A DNA stretch of 64,000 bases from Hydrogenophaga sp. (GTDB taxonomy: Bacteria > Pseudomonadota > Gammaproteobacteria > Burkholderiales > Burkholderiaceae_C): contig JAEUOT010000030.1 in assembly GCA_016790705.1 (NCBI GenBank), positions 78,322 to 142,321 of the forward strand, written 5' to 3'. Shown here piece after piece: positions 43,096 to 52,530 of the stretch. Made by a program: the position numbers and the translations under genes. The notes under the pieces are model-generated. The model saw only the letters and a list, made by a program, of their open reading frames with translations, did no database searches and was not told the DNA's origin. Every line of letters begins with the position of its first letter. Position 1 is the first letter of the stretch.

Positions 43096-46000
43096 TCACG
43101 CCCTCAGGTCCAGCGTGAACGGAAACTCCCTGCTGGGTGTGGCAGCGGTCACACTCAGGCGACCCGGCGTGTGGCCCATCTGGAAGAAGCGCGAGAGGCG
43201 GCGGCTCTCGGCCTCATAGGCGTTGATGGGGAAGGTGTCGTAGTTGCGGCCGCCCGGGTGCGCCACGTGGTACTGGCAGCCGCCCAGCGACTTGTTCATC
43301 CAGGTGTCCACGATGTCGAAGGTCATGGGCGCATGCACGCCGATGGTCGGGTGCAGCGAGGAGGGCGGATTCCACGCCTTGTAGCGCACGCCGGCGACGT
43401 GTTCACCCACCGTGCCGGTGGGCTGCAGCGGCAGGGCGCGACCGTTGCAGGTGATGGCGTAGCGGCTGTTGTTGTAGCCGCTGACGCGCACCTCCAGCCG
43501 TTCGAGCGAGGAGTCGACATAGCGCACCGTGCCACCGGTCGCGCCTTCTTCGCCCATCACATGCCAGGGTTCCAGCGCGTTGCGCAGCGTCAGCTCGATG
43601 CCGCGCGCGGCCACCTGACCGATCAGCGGGAAGCGGAACTCGAAGTGCGGCTCGAACCAGGCCATGTCGAAGCGATAGCCCACCTCGTTCAGTTCCGTCA
43701 GCACGTCCTCGAAGTCCATGCGGATGAACGTCGGCAGCAGGAAGCGGTCGTGCAGCTCGGTGCCCCAGCGGGTCAGCGGGGCGCGGTAGGGCTGTTGCCA
43801 GAAGCGGGCGATGAGTGCGCGCAGCAGCAACTGCTGGGCGATGCTCATGCGGGCGTGCGGTGGCATTTCGAATGCGCGCAGCTCCAGCAGGCCCAGGCGC
43901 CCGGTCGAGGAGTCGGGCGAGTAGAGCTTGTCGATGCAGAACTCGCTGCGGTGGGTGTTGCCGGTGACGTCGATCAGGATGTTGCGCAGCGTGCGGTCGA
44001 CCAGCCAGGGCGGCATGTCGCTGCCGTGGATGCTGCGGTTGCTCTCGATCTGTTGAAGCGCAATCTCCAGTTCGTAGAGCTGGTCATTGCGGGCCTCGTC
44101 GACCCGCGGCGCCTGGCTGGTCGGGCCGATGAACAGGCCGCTGAACAGGTAGGACAGCGAAGGGTGGTTGTGCCAGAACGCGACCAGGCTGCCCAGCAGC
44201 TCGGGCTTGCGCAGGAAGGGCGAGTCGGCGGGCGTGGCGCCGCCCAGCACGAAGTGGTTGCCGCCGCCGGTGCCGGTGTGGCGGCCGTCGGTCATGAACT
44301 TCTCGGCGCACAGGCGGGTCTGGTGCGCGGCCTCGTACAGGAACTCGGTGCGCTCGACCAGTTCGGCGAAGCTGCTGCTGGGGTGAATGTTCACCTCGAT
44401 CACGCCGGGGTCGGGCGTGACCTGCAGCATCTTCAGGCGCGGGTCGCGGGGCGGCGGGTAGCCTTCGAGCACGATGGTCACGCCGAGCTTCTCGGCGGTG
44501 GACTCGATGGCCGAGAGCAGGTCGAGGTAGTCCTCCAGCCGCTGCAGCGGCGGCATGAAGATGTAGAGGTGCTGGCTCTTGCCGCCGCTGTCCTTTTCGG
44601 CCTTGGGGCCATTGGCGCGTTGCGGATCGCGCGCTTCGACGCACAGCGCCGTGCGGGTGAGCCAGGCGGCGGACTCGCCGCGTTGGGGGAAGCGCGAGGA
44701 GAGGTGTTGCGCCGGCGCAGAGGCTGGATGGGGCTGGCCCGGGCGCAACCCCAGGGCATCGGCCTCGCCGTCCTCGAACCAGTCGGTGCCCTGCATCGAC
44801 ACGGTGCCACCCTCGGCGAACCCGCCTCCGACGGTGTGGGGGTGCACCTGGTGGCGCAGTGCGGCGCCCTTGGGCAGCGGGTCCCTTGCGCTGTGGGGGT
44901 CCTGTTCGATGTGGTACGGATAGTCGCCCTGGGACACCCAGGGCAGCGAGTCCAGCGGCAGGCGGTAGCCCATCGGCGAGTCGCCGGGGATCAGGTACAT
45001 GCGCTCGTCGCGGAAGAACCAGGGGCCGGTGGACCAGACGGTGCCGCTGACGCGGTGGTAGCTGCTCTTGCCGTTGTTCGACAGCGGTCCGTGGCCGGCG
45101 GCCTGCAGCGGCAGGACATACCCCACCGTCGCATCCAGGCCCTGGCCGAACACGCGGCGCAGCCGCGCGCGCTCCAGTTCGTCGTCCAGCTTTGAATCGA
45201 AGGGGTCGACGTTGACCGGCAGGCGGCGCTCGCGCCAGAGGAAGTACCAGGTGTCTTCGAATCCGGGCGTGATGTACTGGGTCGAGAGGCCGAGCTTGCG
45301 CGCCAGGGTCTGGGTGAAGCGCTGCGCGTCCTCGTGGGTGTAGTGGGCCTCGTCGCGTTCGTCGGCCAGCAGCCCGGGGTTGTTCCAGCAGGGTTCCCCG
45401 TCGGCGCGCCAGAAGATCGACAGCGCCCAGCGCGGCAGTTGCTCGCCCGGGTACCACTTGCCCTGACCCATGTGCACGAAGCCGCCGTCGCCGTAACGCT
45501 CGCGCAGCCGGCCGACCAGCTCGGTCGCGTAGCCGCGCTTGGTCGGACCGAGCGCGTCGGTGTTCCATTCGGCGGCGTCGCGGTCGCTGGTCGCGACATA
45601 GGTCGGCTCACCGCCCTGCGTCAGCCGCACGTCGTGCTGCACCAGATCGGCATCGACCTGTTCTCCGAGCTTGAGCACCTCCGCCCATTGGTCGTCGGTG
45701 TAGGGCTTGGTCACGCGCGGCGATTCGTAGATGCGGGTGACCTTCATCTCGTGGCCGAACTCGACCTCGCACTTGTCGACCCCGCCTTCGACGGGCGCGG
45801 CGCTGGAGGGCTGGGGCGTGCAGGCCAGGGGGATGTGCCCTTCACCGGCCAGCAGGCCCGAGGTCGGGTCCAGCCCGATCCAGCCGGCACCGGGCAGGAA
45901 CACCTCGCACCAGGCGTGCAGGTCGGTGAAGTCGGCCTCGGGCCCGCTGGGCCCGTCGATCGCCTTGACGTCCGGCGTGAGCTGGATCAGGTAGCCGGAG

Positions 46001-46602
46001 ACGAAGCGCGCGGCCAGGCCCAGGTGGCGCAGCAACTGGACCAGCAGCCAGCCCGAGTCGCGGCAGGAGCCGCTCTTGAGCGTGAGGGTTTCTTCCGGCG
46101 TCTGCACGCCCGGCTCCATGCGGATGGTGTAGCCGATGTCTTTCCAGAGCTTCTGGTTGATGCCGACCAGGAAATCGATGGTGCGCTGTTCGCTGCGGTC
46201 GACCTGGTCCAGGTAGCTCTTGATCAGCGGCGTCAGCGGTGCGGCGGCGAGGTAAGGGGCCAGTTCCTGCTTCTGCGCCTCCTCGTAGGTGAACGGGAAG
46301 GTCTCGGCGCGTGGTTCGAGGAAGAAGTCGAAGGGGTTGTGCACCGCCATTTCGACCACCAGGTCGATCGTGACCTTGAACTCGCGGGTCGGCTCGGGGA
46401 ACACCAGGCGGGCCTGGTAGTTCGCGAACGGGTCCTGCTGCCAGTTGATGAAGTGCACGCCCGGTTCGATCTTCTGCGAATAGGACAGCACCTTGGTGCG
46501 GCTGTGCGGTGCGGGGCGCAGGCGGACGACCTGGGGGCCCATCTTGACGAGGCGGTCGTACCGATAATGGGTGATGTGGCTCAGGGCGACATGGATGGCC
46601 AT
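43096..46602 (-). CDS. Giant transglutaminase/DUF2126 protein
   Basis: The 1168-residue protein starts at MAIHVALSHITHY (46602). The first 270 residues are a transglutaminase domain with Cys180 in SGSCRDSGWLLV, His229 in DLHAWCEVF and Asp245 in GLDPTSG. The remaining 900 residues are the DUF2126 region (TQGGEPTYVATSDRDAAEW, SIFWRADGEP, GGGNHFVLGG, HPSLSYLFSG). The DUF2126 segment shows some glutamine-synthetase/ATP-grasp-like acidic motifs, but its chemistry is unknown. It is the first gene of module A. The family regularly accompanies alpha-E and circularly permuted ATP-grasp proteins. Confidence 0.9.
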   Translation of the reverse strand: MAIHVALSHITHYRYDRLVKMGPQVVRLRPAPHSRTKVLSYSQKIEPGVHFINWQQDPFANYQARLVFPEPTREFKVTIDLVVEMAVHNPFDFFLEPRAETFPFTYEEAQKQELAPYLAAAPLTPLIKSYLDQVDRSEQRTIDFLVGINQKLWKDIGYTIRMEPGVQTPEETLTLKSGSCRDSGWLLVQLLRHLGLAARFVSGYLIQLTPDVKAIDGPSGPEADFTDLHAWCEVFLPGAGWIGLDPTSGLLAGEGHIPLACTPQPSSAAPVEGGVDKCEVEFGHEMKVTRIYESPRVTKPYTDDQWAEVLKLGEQVDADLVQHDVRLTQGGEPTYVATSDRDAAEWNTDALGPTKRGYATELVGRLRERYGDGGFVHMGQGKWYPGEQLPRWALSIFWRADGEPCWNNPGLLADERDEAHYTHEDAQRFTQTLARKLGLSTQYITPGFEDTWYFLWRERRLPVNVDPFDSKLDDELERARLRRVFGQGLDATVGYVLPLQAAGHGPLSNNGKSSYHRVSGTVWSTGPWFFRDERMYLIPGDSPMGYRLPLDSLPWVSQGDYPYHIEQDPHSARDPLPKGAALRHQVHPHTVGGGFAEGGTVSMQGTDWFEDGEADALGLRPGQPHPASAPAQHLSSRFPQRGESAAWLTRTALCVEARDPQRANGPKAEKDSGGKSQHLYIFMPPLQRLEDYLDLLSAIESTAEKLGVTIVLEGYPPPRDPRLKMLQVTPDPGVIEVNIHPSSSFAELVERTEFLYEAAHQTRLCAEKFMTDGRHTGTGGGNHFVLGGATPADSPFLRKPELLGSLVAFWHNHPSLSYLFSGLFIGPTSQAPRVDEARNDQLYELEIALQQIESNRSIHGSDMPPWLVDRTLRNILIDVTGNTHRSEFCIDKLYSPDSSTGRLGLLELRAFEMPPHARMSIAQQLLLRALIARFWQQPYRAPLTRWGTELHDRFLLPTFIRMDFEDVLTELNEVGYRFDMAWFEPHFEFRFPLIGQVAARGIELTLRNALEPWHVMGEEGATGGTVRYVDSSLERLEVRVSGYNNSRYAITCNGRALPLQPTGTVGEHVAGVRYKAWNPPSSLHPTIGVHAPMTFDIVDTWMNKSLGGCQYHVAHPGGRNYDTFPINAYEAESRRLSRFFQMGHTPGRLSVTAATPSREFPFTLDLRA

Positions 46603-46718
46603 GCTGGGGTCACTTTCAACAGGGAGACACAAACAATGAAGACGCAAGCAGAGCGGGAATCCGCCCGCGTCCCCCCGGATCTAGCAAGTCTCGCGCCACG
46701 AATCATTCGAGCGCGATT

Positions 46719-49145
46719 GTGAAGGCCATGCACCCGGTGTGGGCGGCACTGCCCGGTGTGGTGCTGGGCGTCGGCCTCCAGCTCCAGCAGGCGGCCCTGT
46801 GGCCGGTGTCCGTCTACCTCGCTCTGTCCGGCGCCGCGCTGCTGCTGATGTGGCTGGCGGGGCGTTGCCGCCGTGGCGGCGCGCCGGCCCTTTTGGCCGG
46901 GTTGCTTGCGGGGGCGCTGATGTCGGCAGGGATCACCGGCCTGCGCGCCGCCCACCAGCTCGCGCAGGTCCTGCCGCCCGGGCTGGAGGGGGTCGATCTG
47001 GTGGTGGTCGGCGAGATCGCTGCGATGCCGCAACACGGTGCGGACAGCGACCGCTTCGAGGTCCAAGTCGACAGCGCCGTGCGGGACGGACAGGTGGTCC
47101 GTGTGCCGCCGCGTCTGCTGTTGAGCGATTTCCGGACCGAAGGCGCAAGGCGCGACTGGCGGGCGGGCGACGCCTGGCGGCTGACCGTGCGGCTGCGCCG
47201 TCCGCACGGCGCCTCCAACCCGCACGGCTTTGACCGGGAGCGCTGGCTCTGGGAGCAGGGCTTCGGTGCGACAGGGTACGTGCGGGCCACGGCGCGCGAC
47301 CCGGCCCCGGTCTTCCTCGGCGCGCGGGGATGGCACCCCGTCGAGCGGGCGCGACAGGCGGTGAGCGAGCGGATCGTGGCCCGGGTGGGCGATGTCCGCA
47401 GCGCGGGTGTGCTGCAGGCGCTGGTGGTGGGCGACCAGGGGGCGATCGAGCGTGGTGACTGGGCCTTGTTCCGGACCACGGGCATTGCGCATCTGCTCAG
47501 CGTATCGGGGCTTCATGTCACCATGTTTGCGTGGCTGGCGACAGCATTGATCGGCTGGGGCTGGCGGCGGCTGGCGCGGGTCTGGCCGGGCGCCCTGATG
47601 GCGCTGCCGGCGCCGGTCGCCGCAGGCTGGGGCGGGGTGCTGATGGCCGGCGGGTACGCGCTGTTTTCCGGCTGGGGCGTGCCCTCGCAGCGCACGGTGC
47701 TGATGCTCGCAACCGTCGTGGGCTTGCGGCTGGGCGCTCGCCAGTGGCCTTGGCCGATGGTGTGGTTGCTGGCGATGGTGCTTGTGCTGGGGCTCGATCC
47801 CTGGGCCCTCTTGCAGCCGGGTTTCTGGCTCAGCTTCGTCGCGGTGGGCATCCTGTTTGCCTCCGGTACCCAGGCCACGGACCGGGACCGGGAGGCGTCG
47901 CGGCAGCAGCCGGGCTGGCGGCGGCTGGCGGGAGCCGGCCTGTCAATGGTGCGCGAGCAGGCGGTGGTCACCCTGGCGCTGGCGCCGCTGGGGCTGCTGC
48001 TGTTCGGGCAGGCGTCGGTGGTGGGGCTGCTGGCGAATCTGGTCGCGATCCCCTGGGTGACGCTGGCTGTCACGCCCCTGGCCCTGCTGGGCGTGCTGCT
48101 GCCGCCCTTGTGGGACCTGGCCGCGCTGGCGGTGCAGGGACTGACGGTCTGGCTGGATTGGCTCGGCGGGTTCTCCTGGGCGGCGCTGTACCGGCCGGTG
48201 CCGCCGCTGCCGCTGGCGGTGCTGGGGATTGCGGGTGGTGTGCTGCTGGTGCTGCGCCTGCCCTGGCTGCTGCGCAGTGCCGGGCTGCTGCTGATGGCGC
48301 CCTTGCTGCTGTGGTCCCCGCCACGGCCAGCGCCGGGCGCATTTGACGTGATGGCGATCGACGTGGGTCAGGGCAGCGCGCTGCTGCTGCGCACCGCCGG
48401 CCACAGCCTGCTCTACGACACCGGTCCGCGCTACGGTCCCGGCAGCGACGCGGGCGACCGCATCGTGGTGCCGCTGCTGCGGGCGCTGGGGGAGCGGCCC
48501 GACACGGTGGTGGTGAGCCACCGCGACAGTGATCATTCGGGCGGCGCGGCGGCGGTGCGGGCGGCCTGGCCGGAGGCGCGCTGGCTGGCGTCCTTCGGCG
48601 AGGGGGAGCGCTGCCTGGCCGGCCAGCACTGGACCTGGGACGGGGTGCATTTCGAGGTTCTTCACCCCTCGCCGGAGCACTACGGGCCGGATGGCGAGGG
48701 GCGGCTCTCGACCAACGCGATGTCCTGCGTACTGCGGGTCGACAACGGGCAGCGTTCGGCCTGGCTCAGCGGGGATCTGGATGCGGAGCGCGAGACCCGG
48801 CTGTCGATGGCCCACCCCGATCTCCGGGCCGACCTGCTGGTCGCTCCGCACCACGGCAGTGCATCGTCCAGCGCGCCTGTGCTGCTCAACAGCCTGCAGC
48901 CCCGCACGGTCCTGATCCAGTCGGGCTACCGCAACCGCTTTGGCCACCCGGCACCGCTGGTGCTGGACCGGTACCGGGCGCGCGGCATGCTCTGGACAAA
49001 CACGCCTCAATGTGGTGCATCGCTGTGGCGCAGCGATACCCCTGACCGGGTGTCGTGTCACCGTGATGAGGCACGCCGCTACTGGCACCATCCGGGTGCG
49101 CCAGACAGCGTGCCCGACGAGGGGGACGACACCGGTCTTCCTTGA
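46719..49145 (+). CDS. comEC: ComEC/Rec2-type DNA internalisation protein
   Basis: The 808-residue inner-membrane channel carries single-stranded DNA into the cytoplasm in natural transformation. Layout: several N-terminal helices and a DUF4131-like domain, the competence transmembrane region (GIAHLLSVSGLHVTMFAW from about 255), and a C-terminal metallo-beta-lactamase domain (AIDVGQGSALLLRTAG, VVSHRDSDHSGGAA, APHHGSASSS). The first start is a GTG at 46719 with GAG upstream; the ATG at 46728 is an alternative. It lies between the two halves of the ATP-grasp/transglutaminase locus and may share no function with them. Confidence 0.92.
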   Translation: MKAMHPVWAALPGVVLGVGLQLQQAALWPVSVYLALSGAALLLMWLAGRCRRGGAPALLAGLLAGALMSAGITGLRAAHQLAQVLPPGLEGVDLVVVGEIAAMPQHGADSDRFEVQVDSAVRDGQVVRVPPRLLLSDFRTEGARRDWRAGDAWRLTVRLRRPHGASNPHGFDRERWLWEQGFGATGYVRATARDPAPVFLGARGWHPVERARQAVSERIVARVGDVRSAGVLQALVVGDQGAIERGDWALFRTTGIAHLLSVSGLHVTMFAWLATALIGWGWRRLARVWPGALMALPAPVAAGWGGVLMAGGYALFSGWGVPSQRTVLMLATVVGLRLGARQWPWPMVWLLAMVLVLGLDPWALLQPGFWLSFVAVGILFASGTQATDRDREASRQQPGWRRLAGAGLSMVREQAVVTLALAPLGLLLFGQASVVGLLANLVAIPWVTLAVTPLALLGVLLPPLWDLAALAVQGLTVWLDWLGGFSWAALYRPVPPLPLAVLGIAGGVLLVLRLPWLLRSAGLLLMAPLLLWSPPRPAPGAFDVMAIDVGQGSALLLRTAGHSLLYDTGPRYGPGSDAGDRIVVPLLRALGERPDTVVVSHRDSDHSGGAAAVRAAWPEARWLASFGEGERCLAGQHWTWDGVHFEVLHPSPEHYGPDGEGRLSTNAMSCVLRVDNGQRSAWLSGDLDAERETRLSMAHPDLRADLLVAPHHGSASSSAPVLLNSLQPRTVLIQSGYRNRFGHPAPLVLDRYRARGMLWTNTPQCGASLWRSDTPDRVSCHRDEARRYWHHPGAPDSVPDEGDDTGLP

Positions 49146-49188
49146 ACGTGGCCCGCTCCTTGCTATGCTGGTGGCAGGAGAAAAGTCC

Positions 49189-50628
49189 ATGAGCCGACCG
49201 ATGTTTGACGAAATGAATGCCTCGCCCAGCGAGGTGCGGACCCACTACCTGAACTACGCACGGTGGCTGGCACAACAACCCGAGGAGGTCATGGCATCCC
49301 GGCGGCAGGAGGCGGAAATGATCTTCCGCCGCGTCGGCATCACCTTTGCCGTGTACGGCGCCAAGGACGAGGACGGCGCCGGGACCGAGCGCCTCATCCC
49401 CTTCGACCTGATTCCGCGCATCATCCCCGCGCACGAGTGGAAGAGCATGCAGGCAGGGCTGGTGCAGCGCGTGACCGCGCTCAACCGCTTCATCCATGAC
49501 ATCTACCACGGCCAGGAAATCATCAAGGCGGGTCTGATCCCCTCCGAGCAGATTTTCCAGAACGCCCAGTTCCGTCCCGAGATGATGGGCGTGGACGTGC
49601 CCAACCAGATCTATTCGCACATCTCGGGGATCGACATCGTGCGCGCGCCCAATGCCCAGGGCGAGGGCGAGTACTACGTGCTCGAAGACAACCTGCGCGT
49701 GCCCAGCGGGGTGAGCTACATGCTCGAAGACCGCAAGATGATGATGCGGCTGTTCCCGGACCTGTTCACGCAGAACCGCGTCGCCCCGGTGGCGCATTAC
49801 CCCGACCTGCTGCTGGAGACCCTGCGCGCCGTCAGCCCCGCGACCACGGCCGAGCCCACGGTGGTGGTGCTCACGCCTGGCATGTACAACAGCGCCTACT
49901 TCGAACACGCCTTCCTCGCGCAGCAGATGGGTGTGGAGCTGGTCGAGGGCCAGGACCTGTTCGTCAAGGACAACTTCGTCTACATGCGCACCACCAAGGG
50001 CCCCAAGCGTGTGGACGTGATCTACCGCCGGGTGGACGATGACTTCCTCGACCCGCTGGCGTTCCGCCCCACCTCCACCCTGGGTTGCGCCGGCCTGCTG
50101 GGCGTGTACCGCAGCGGCAACGTGACCATCTGCAATGCAGTGGGCACCGGCATCGCCGACGACAAGTCGATCTATCCCTACGTGCCCAAGATGATCGAGT
50201 TCTACCTGGGCGAAAAACCGATCCTCAAGAACGTGCCGACCTACATGGGCCGCAACCCCGACGACCTCAAGTACATGCTCGACAACATGGCCGAGCTGGT
50301 GGTCAAGGAAGTGCACGGCGCTGGCGGCTACGGCATGCTGGTCGGCCCGGCAGCCACCAAGGCCGAGGTGGACGAGTTCCGCGCCGTGGTCAAGGCCAAG
50401 CCCGACGGCTACATCGCCCAGCCCACGCTCAGCCTCTCGACCTGTCCGACCTATGTCGAGAAGGGCATTGCGCCGCGCCACATCGATCTGCGGCCCTTTG
50501 TGCTTTCGGGCAAGGAGGTGCAGATGGTGCCGGGCGGCCTTACCCGGGTGGCGCTCAAGGAGGGCTCACTCGTTGTCAATTCCTCCCAGGGTGGCGGAAC
50601 AAAAGACACCTGGATTCTGGAGAACTGA
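49189..50628 (+). CDS. Circularly permuted type 2 ATP-grasp protein
   Basis: The 479-residue protein is homologous to the N-terminal half of the 862-residue fusion, with VVLTPGMYNSAYFEHAFLA, GVELVEGQDLF, IYRRVDDDFLDPLAF and KEVHGAGGYGMLVGP, the last being a glycine-rich nucleotide-binding loop. The start MSRPMFDEMNA has GCAGGAG about 8 bases upstream. It is the first gene of module B; the alpha-E gene begins 2 bp after its stop. Confidence 0.92.
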   Translation: MSRPMFDEMNASPSEVRTHYLNYARWLAQQPEEVMASRRQEAEMIFRRVGITFAVYGAKDEDGAGTERLIPFDLIPRIIPAHEWKSMQAGLVQRVTALNRFIHDIYHGQEIIKAGLIPSEQIFQNAQFRPEMMGVDVPNQIYSHISGIDIVRAPNAQGEGEYYVLEDNLRVPSGVSYMLEDRKMMMRLFPDLFTQNRVAPVAHYPDLLLETLRAVSPATTAEPTVVVLTPGMYNSAYFEHAFLAQQMGVELVEGQDLFVKDNFVYMRTTKGPKRVDVIYRRVDDDFLDPLAFRPTSTLGCAGLLGVYRSGNVTICNAVGTGIADDKSIYPYVPKMIEFYLGEKPILKNVPTYMGRNPDDLKYMLDNMAELVVKEVHGAGGYGMLVGPAATKAEVDEFRAVVKAKPDGYIAQPTLSLSTCPTYVEKGIAPRHIDLRPFVLSGKEVQMVPGGLTRVALKEGSLVVNSSQGGGTKDTWILEN

Positions 50629-50629
50629 C

Positions 50630-51589
50630 ATGCTTTCGCGTACCGCCGACCACCTCTTCTGGATGTCCCGCTACACCGAGCGGGCCGAAAACACCGCGCG
50701 CATGCTCGATGTGAACTACCAGACCTCGCTGCTGCCGCAGTCCGCCGCCGTCGCGCAGGTGGGCTGGCAGGGCCTGCTGTCGATCAGCGAGCTGCTGCCC
50801 AGCTATGCCGCCAAGTACGGCCAGGACATCACGCCGCGCAACGTCATGGACTTCATGGTGCGCGACGAATCGAATCCGTCGAGCATCGTTTCCTGCCTGC
50901 GGGCGGCGCGCGAGAACGCGCGTGCCGTGCGCGGTGCGCTGACGACCGAGCTGTGGGAGACCCAGAACGCGACCTGGCTCAAACTGGCCGGCTACCTCAA
51001 GTCCAAGGACTTCGAGCGCGACCCGGGCGCTTTCTTCGAATGGGTCAAGCACCGCTCGCACCTTTCCCGCGGCGTGGCCGTCGGGACGATGCTGCAGGAC
51101 GAGGCTTTCCACTTCTACCGCATGGGGTCGTTCCTGGAGCGTGCCGACAACACGGCGCGCCTGCTGGACGTGAAGTTCCACGCGGTGCAGAGCGACTTCT
51201 TCGGTGCCGCGAGCGCCGAGGACCAAGAATACGACTTCTACCACTGGAGCGCGATCCTGCGCTCGGTCTCCGGCTTCGAGGTCTACCGCAAGGTCTACCG
51301 CGACGTCATCACGCCCGAGCGGGTGGCCGAGCTGCTGATCCTGCGCCCCGACATGCCGCGCAGCCTGGCGGCCTGCATGAACGAGGTGGTGGCCAACCTC
51401 AGCGTGGTGGCCAACGAGGTGTCCGGCGAGACGCAGCGCCGGGCCGGCAAGCTCAAGGCCGATCTGCAGTACGCCCGCATCGACGAGATCCTGCTGACCG
51501 GCCTGCACGCCTTCCTCACCCAGTTCCTGGACCGTGTGAACGAACTGGGCGGCCGGATCAGCCAGGACTTCCTGGTGCCGGTTCACTAG
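50630..51589 (+). CDS. Alpha-E domain protein
   Basis: The 319-residue, nearly all-helical protein is of the alpha-E family (DUF403). It contains ADHLFWMSRYTERAENTARM near the start, repeated later as MGSFLERADNTARLLD, and RPDMPRSLAACM. It matches the C-terminal half of the 862-residue fusion. It follows the ATP-grasp gene by 1 bp and precedes the transglutaminase gene, forming module B. No enzymatic motif is recognised; it is likely a partner or scaffold of the ATP-grasp enzyme. Confidence 0.9.
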   Translation: MLSRTADHLFWMSRYTERAENTARMLDVNYQTSLLPQSAAVAQVGWQGLLSISELLPSYAAKYGQDITPRNVMDFMVRDESNPSSIVSCLRAARENARAVRGALTTELWETQNATWLKLAGYLKSKDFERDPGAFFEWVKHRSHLSRGVAVGTMLQDEAFHFYRMGSFLERADNTARLLDVKFHAVQSDFFGAASAEDQEYDFYHWSAILRSVSGFEVYRKVYRDVITPERVAELLILRPDMPRSLAACMNEVVANLSVVANEVSGETQRRAGKLKADLQYARIDEILLTGLHAFLTQFLDRVNELGGRISQDFLVPVH

Positions 51590-51692
51590 CCCGGACGGCG
51601 GACCGGCAACCGCGGGCGAGACGGGTGGTGGGGGCGGGGCACAATGCGGCTTTCGGGTTCACTGCCGGGCGCTCCCGCAGTGCCCGCGTCGC

Positions 51693-52526
51693 ATGAAGCT
51701 TCACATCCGCCACGTCACCCGCTACCACTACAGCCAACCGCTGCTCTATTCGGTGCAGAGCCTGCATCTCTGGCCGTCGGGCAACGCCTGCCAGACCGTG
51801 ATCGACTGGGACCTGCGGGCGCCCGCGCCGCTGTTTCTCCAGCCCGACGGGCAGGGCAACCGGAACCACAGTTTCAGCCTGCTCGCGCGCCCCGAGCGCA
51901 ATCTGCGCGAGATCGCGATCACCGCCACGGGCACGGTGCTCACCCACGGCGTGGCGGACTTCGTCGACGCCGGCCACCTTCCGCCACCGGGCTTCTACCT
52001 GCGTTCCGCCGCGCTGGCCGAACCCCATCCGCGCATGGCGCTGTGGGCGCTCCAGGTGGTGCCCGCGCTGGTGGCTGCCCGTTCGCGCGGTGACCAGCCA
52101 TCGATTGCCGATCTGCTCGCGCTGACCGAGGCGGTGGCCGACAAGGTGCGTTACCGCAAGGGCAGCACCGGCGTCGAGACGACCGCCCTCGAGGCCTTCG
52201 ACTGGGAGCTGGGGGTGTGCCAGGACCAGGCCCACGTGATGGTCGCGGTGTGCCGGAGCATCGGGTTGCCGGCGCGGTATGTCAGCGGGTATTTCCATGC
52301 CGCAGACGAGCCCGAGCTGGCCAGTCACGCCTGGACCGAGGTCTGCATCGACCCGGAGGCCGGCCGCTGGCTGAGCCTCGATGTGACGCACCGGGGGCTG
52401 ACCGATGAGCGCCATGTGCGGCTCGCCGCCGCCACCGACTACACCGCCTGCCCGCCGGTCAAAGGCCTGCGCCGGGGTGGCGGCGAGGAGCGCATGTCGG
52501 TCGACGTGCGCATCACGCCGGTCTGA
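51693..52526 (+). CDS. Transglutaminase-like protein of module B (277 aa)
   Basis: The protein has an N-terminal beta domain (MKLHIRHVTRYHYSQPLLYSV) and a transglutaminase core with Cys176 in LGVCQDQAHVMV, His212 in ASHAWTEVC and Asp230 in SLDVTHRG. It is the third gene of module B, 103 bp after the alpha-E gene. No signal peptide is seen, so it acts in the cytoplasm. It resembles the 318-residue protein of module A, but with shorter loops. Confidence 0.9.
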   Translation: MKLHIRHVTRYHYSQPLLYSVQSLHLWPSGNACQTVIDWDLRAPAPLFLQPDGQGNRNHSFSLLARPERNLREIAITATGTVLTHGVADFVDAGHLPPPGFYLRSAALAEPHPRMALWALQVVPALVAARSRGDQPSIADLLALTEAVADKVRYRKGSTGVETTALEAFDWELGVCQDQAHVMVAVCRSIGLPARYVSGYFHAADEPELASHAWTEVCIDPEAGRWLSLDVTHRGLTDERHVRLAAATDYTACPPVKGLRRGGGEERMSVDVRITPV

Positions 52527-52530
52527 GGGC

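Noticed and set aside
40830-43118. 762-codon plus-strand frame opposite the ATP-grasp/alpha-E fusion
   Set aside because: Antisense shadow with Arg/Gln/His-rich composition, while the minus frame has homologues within the window.
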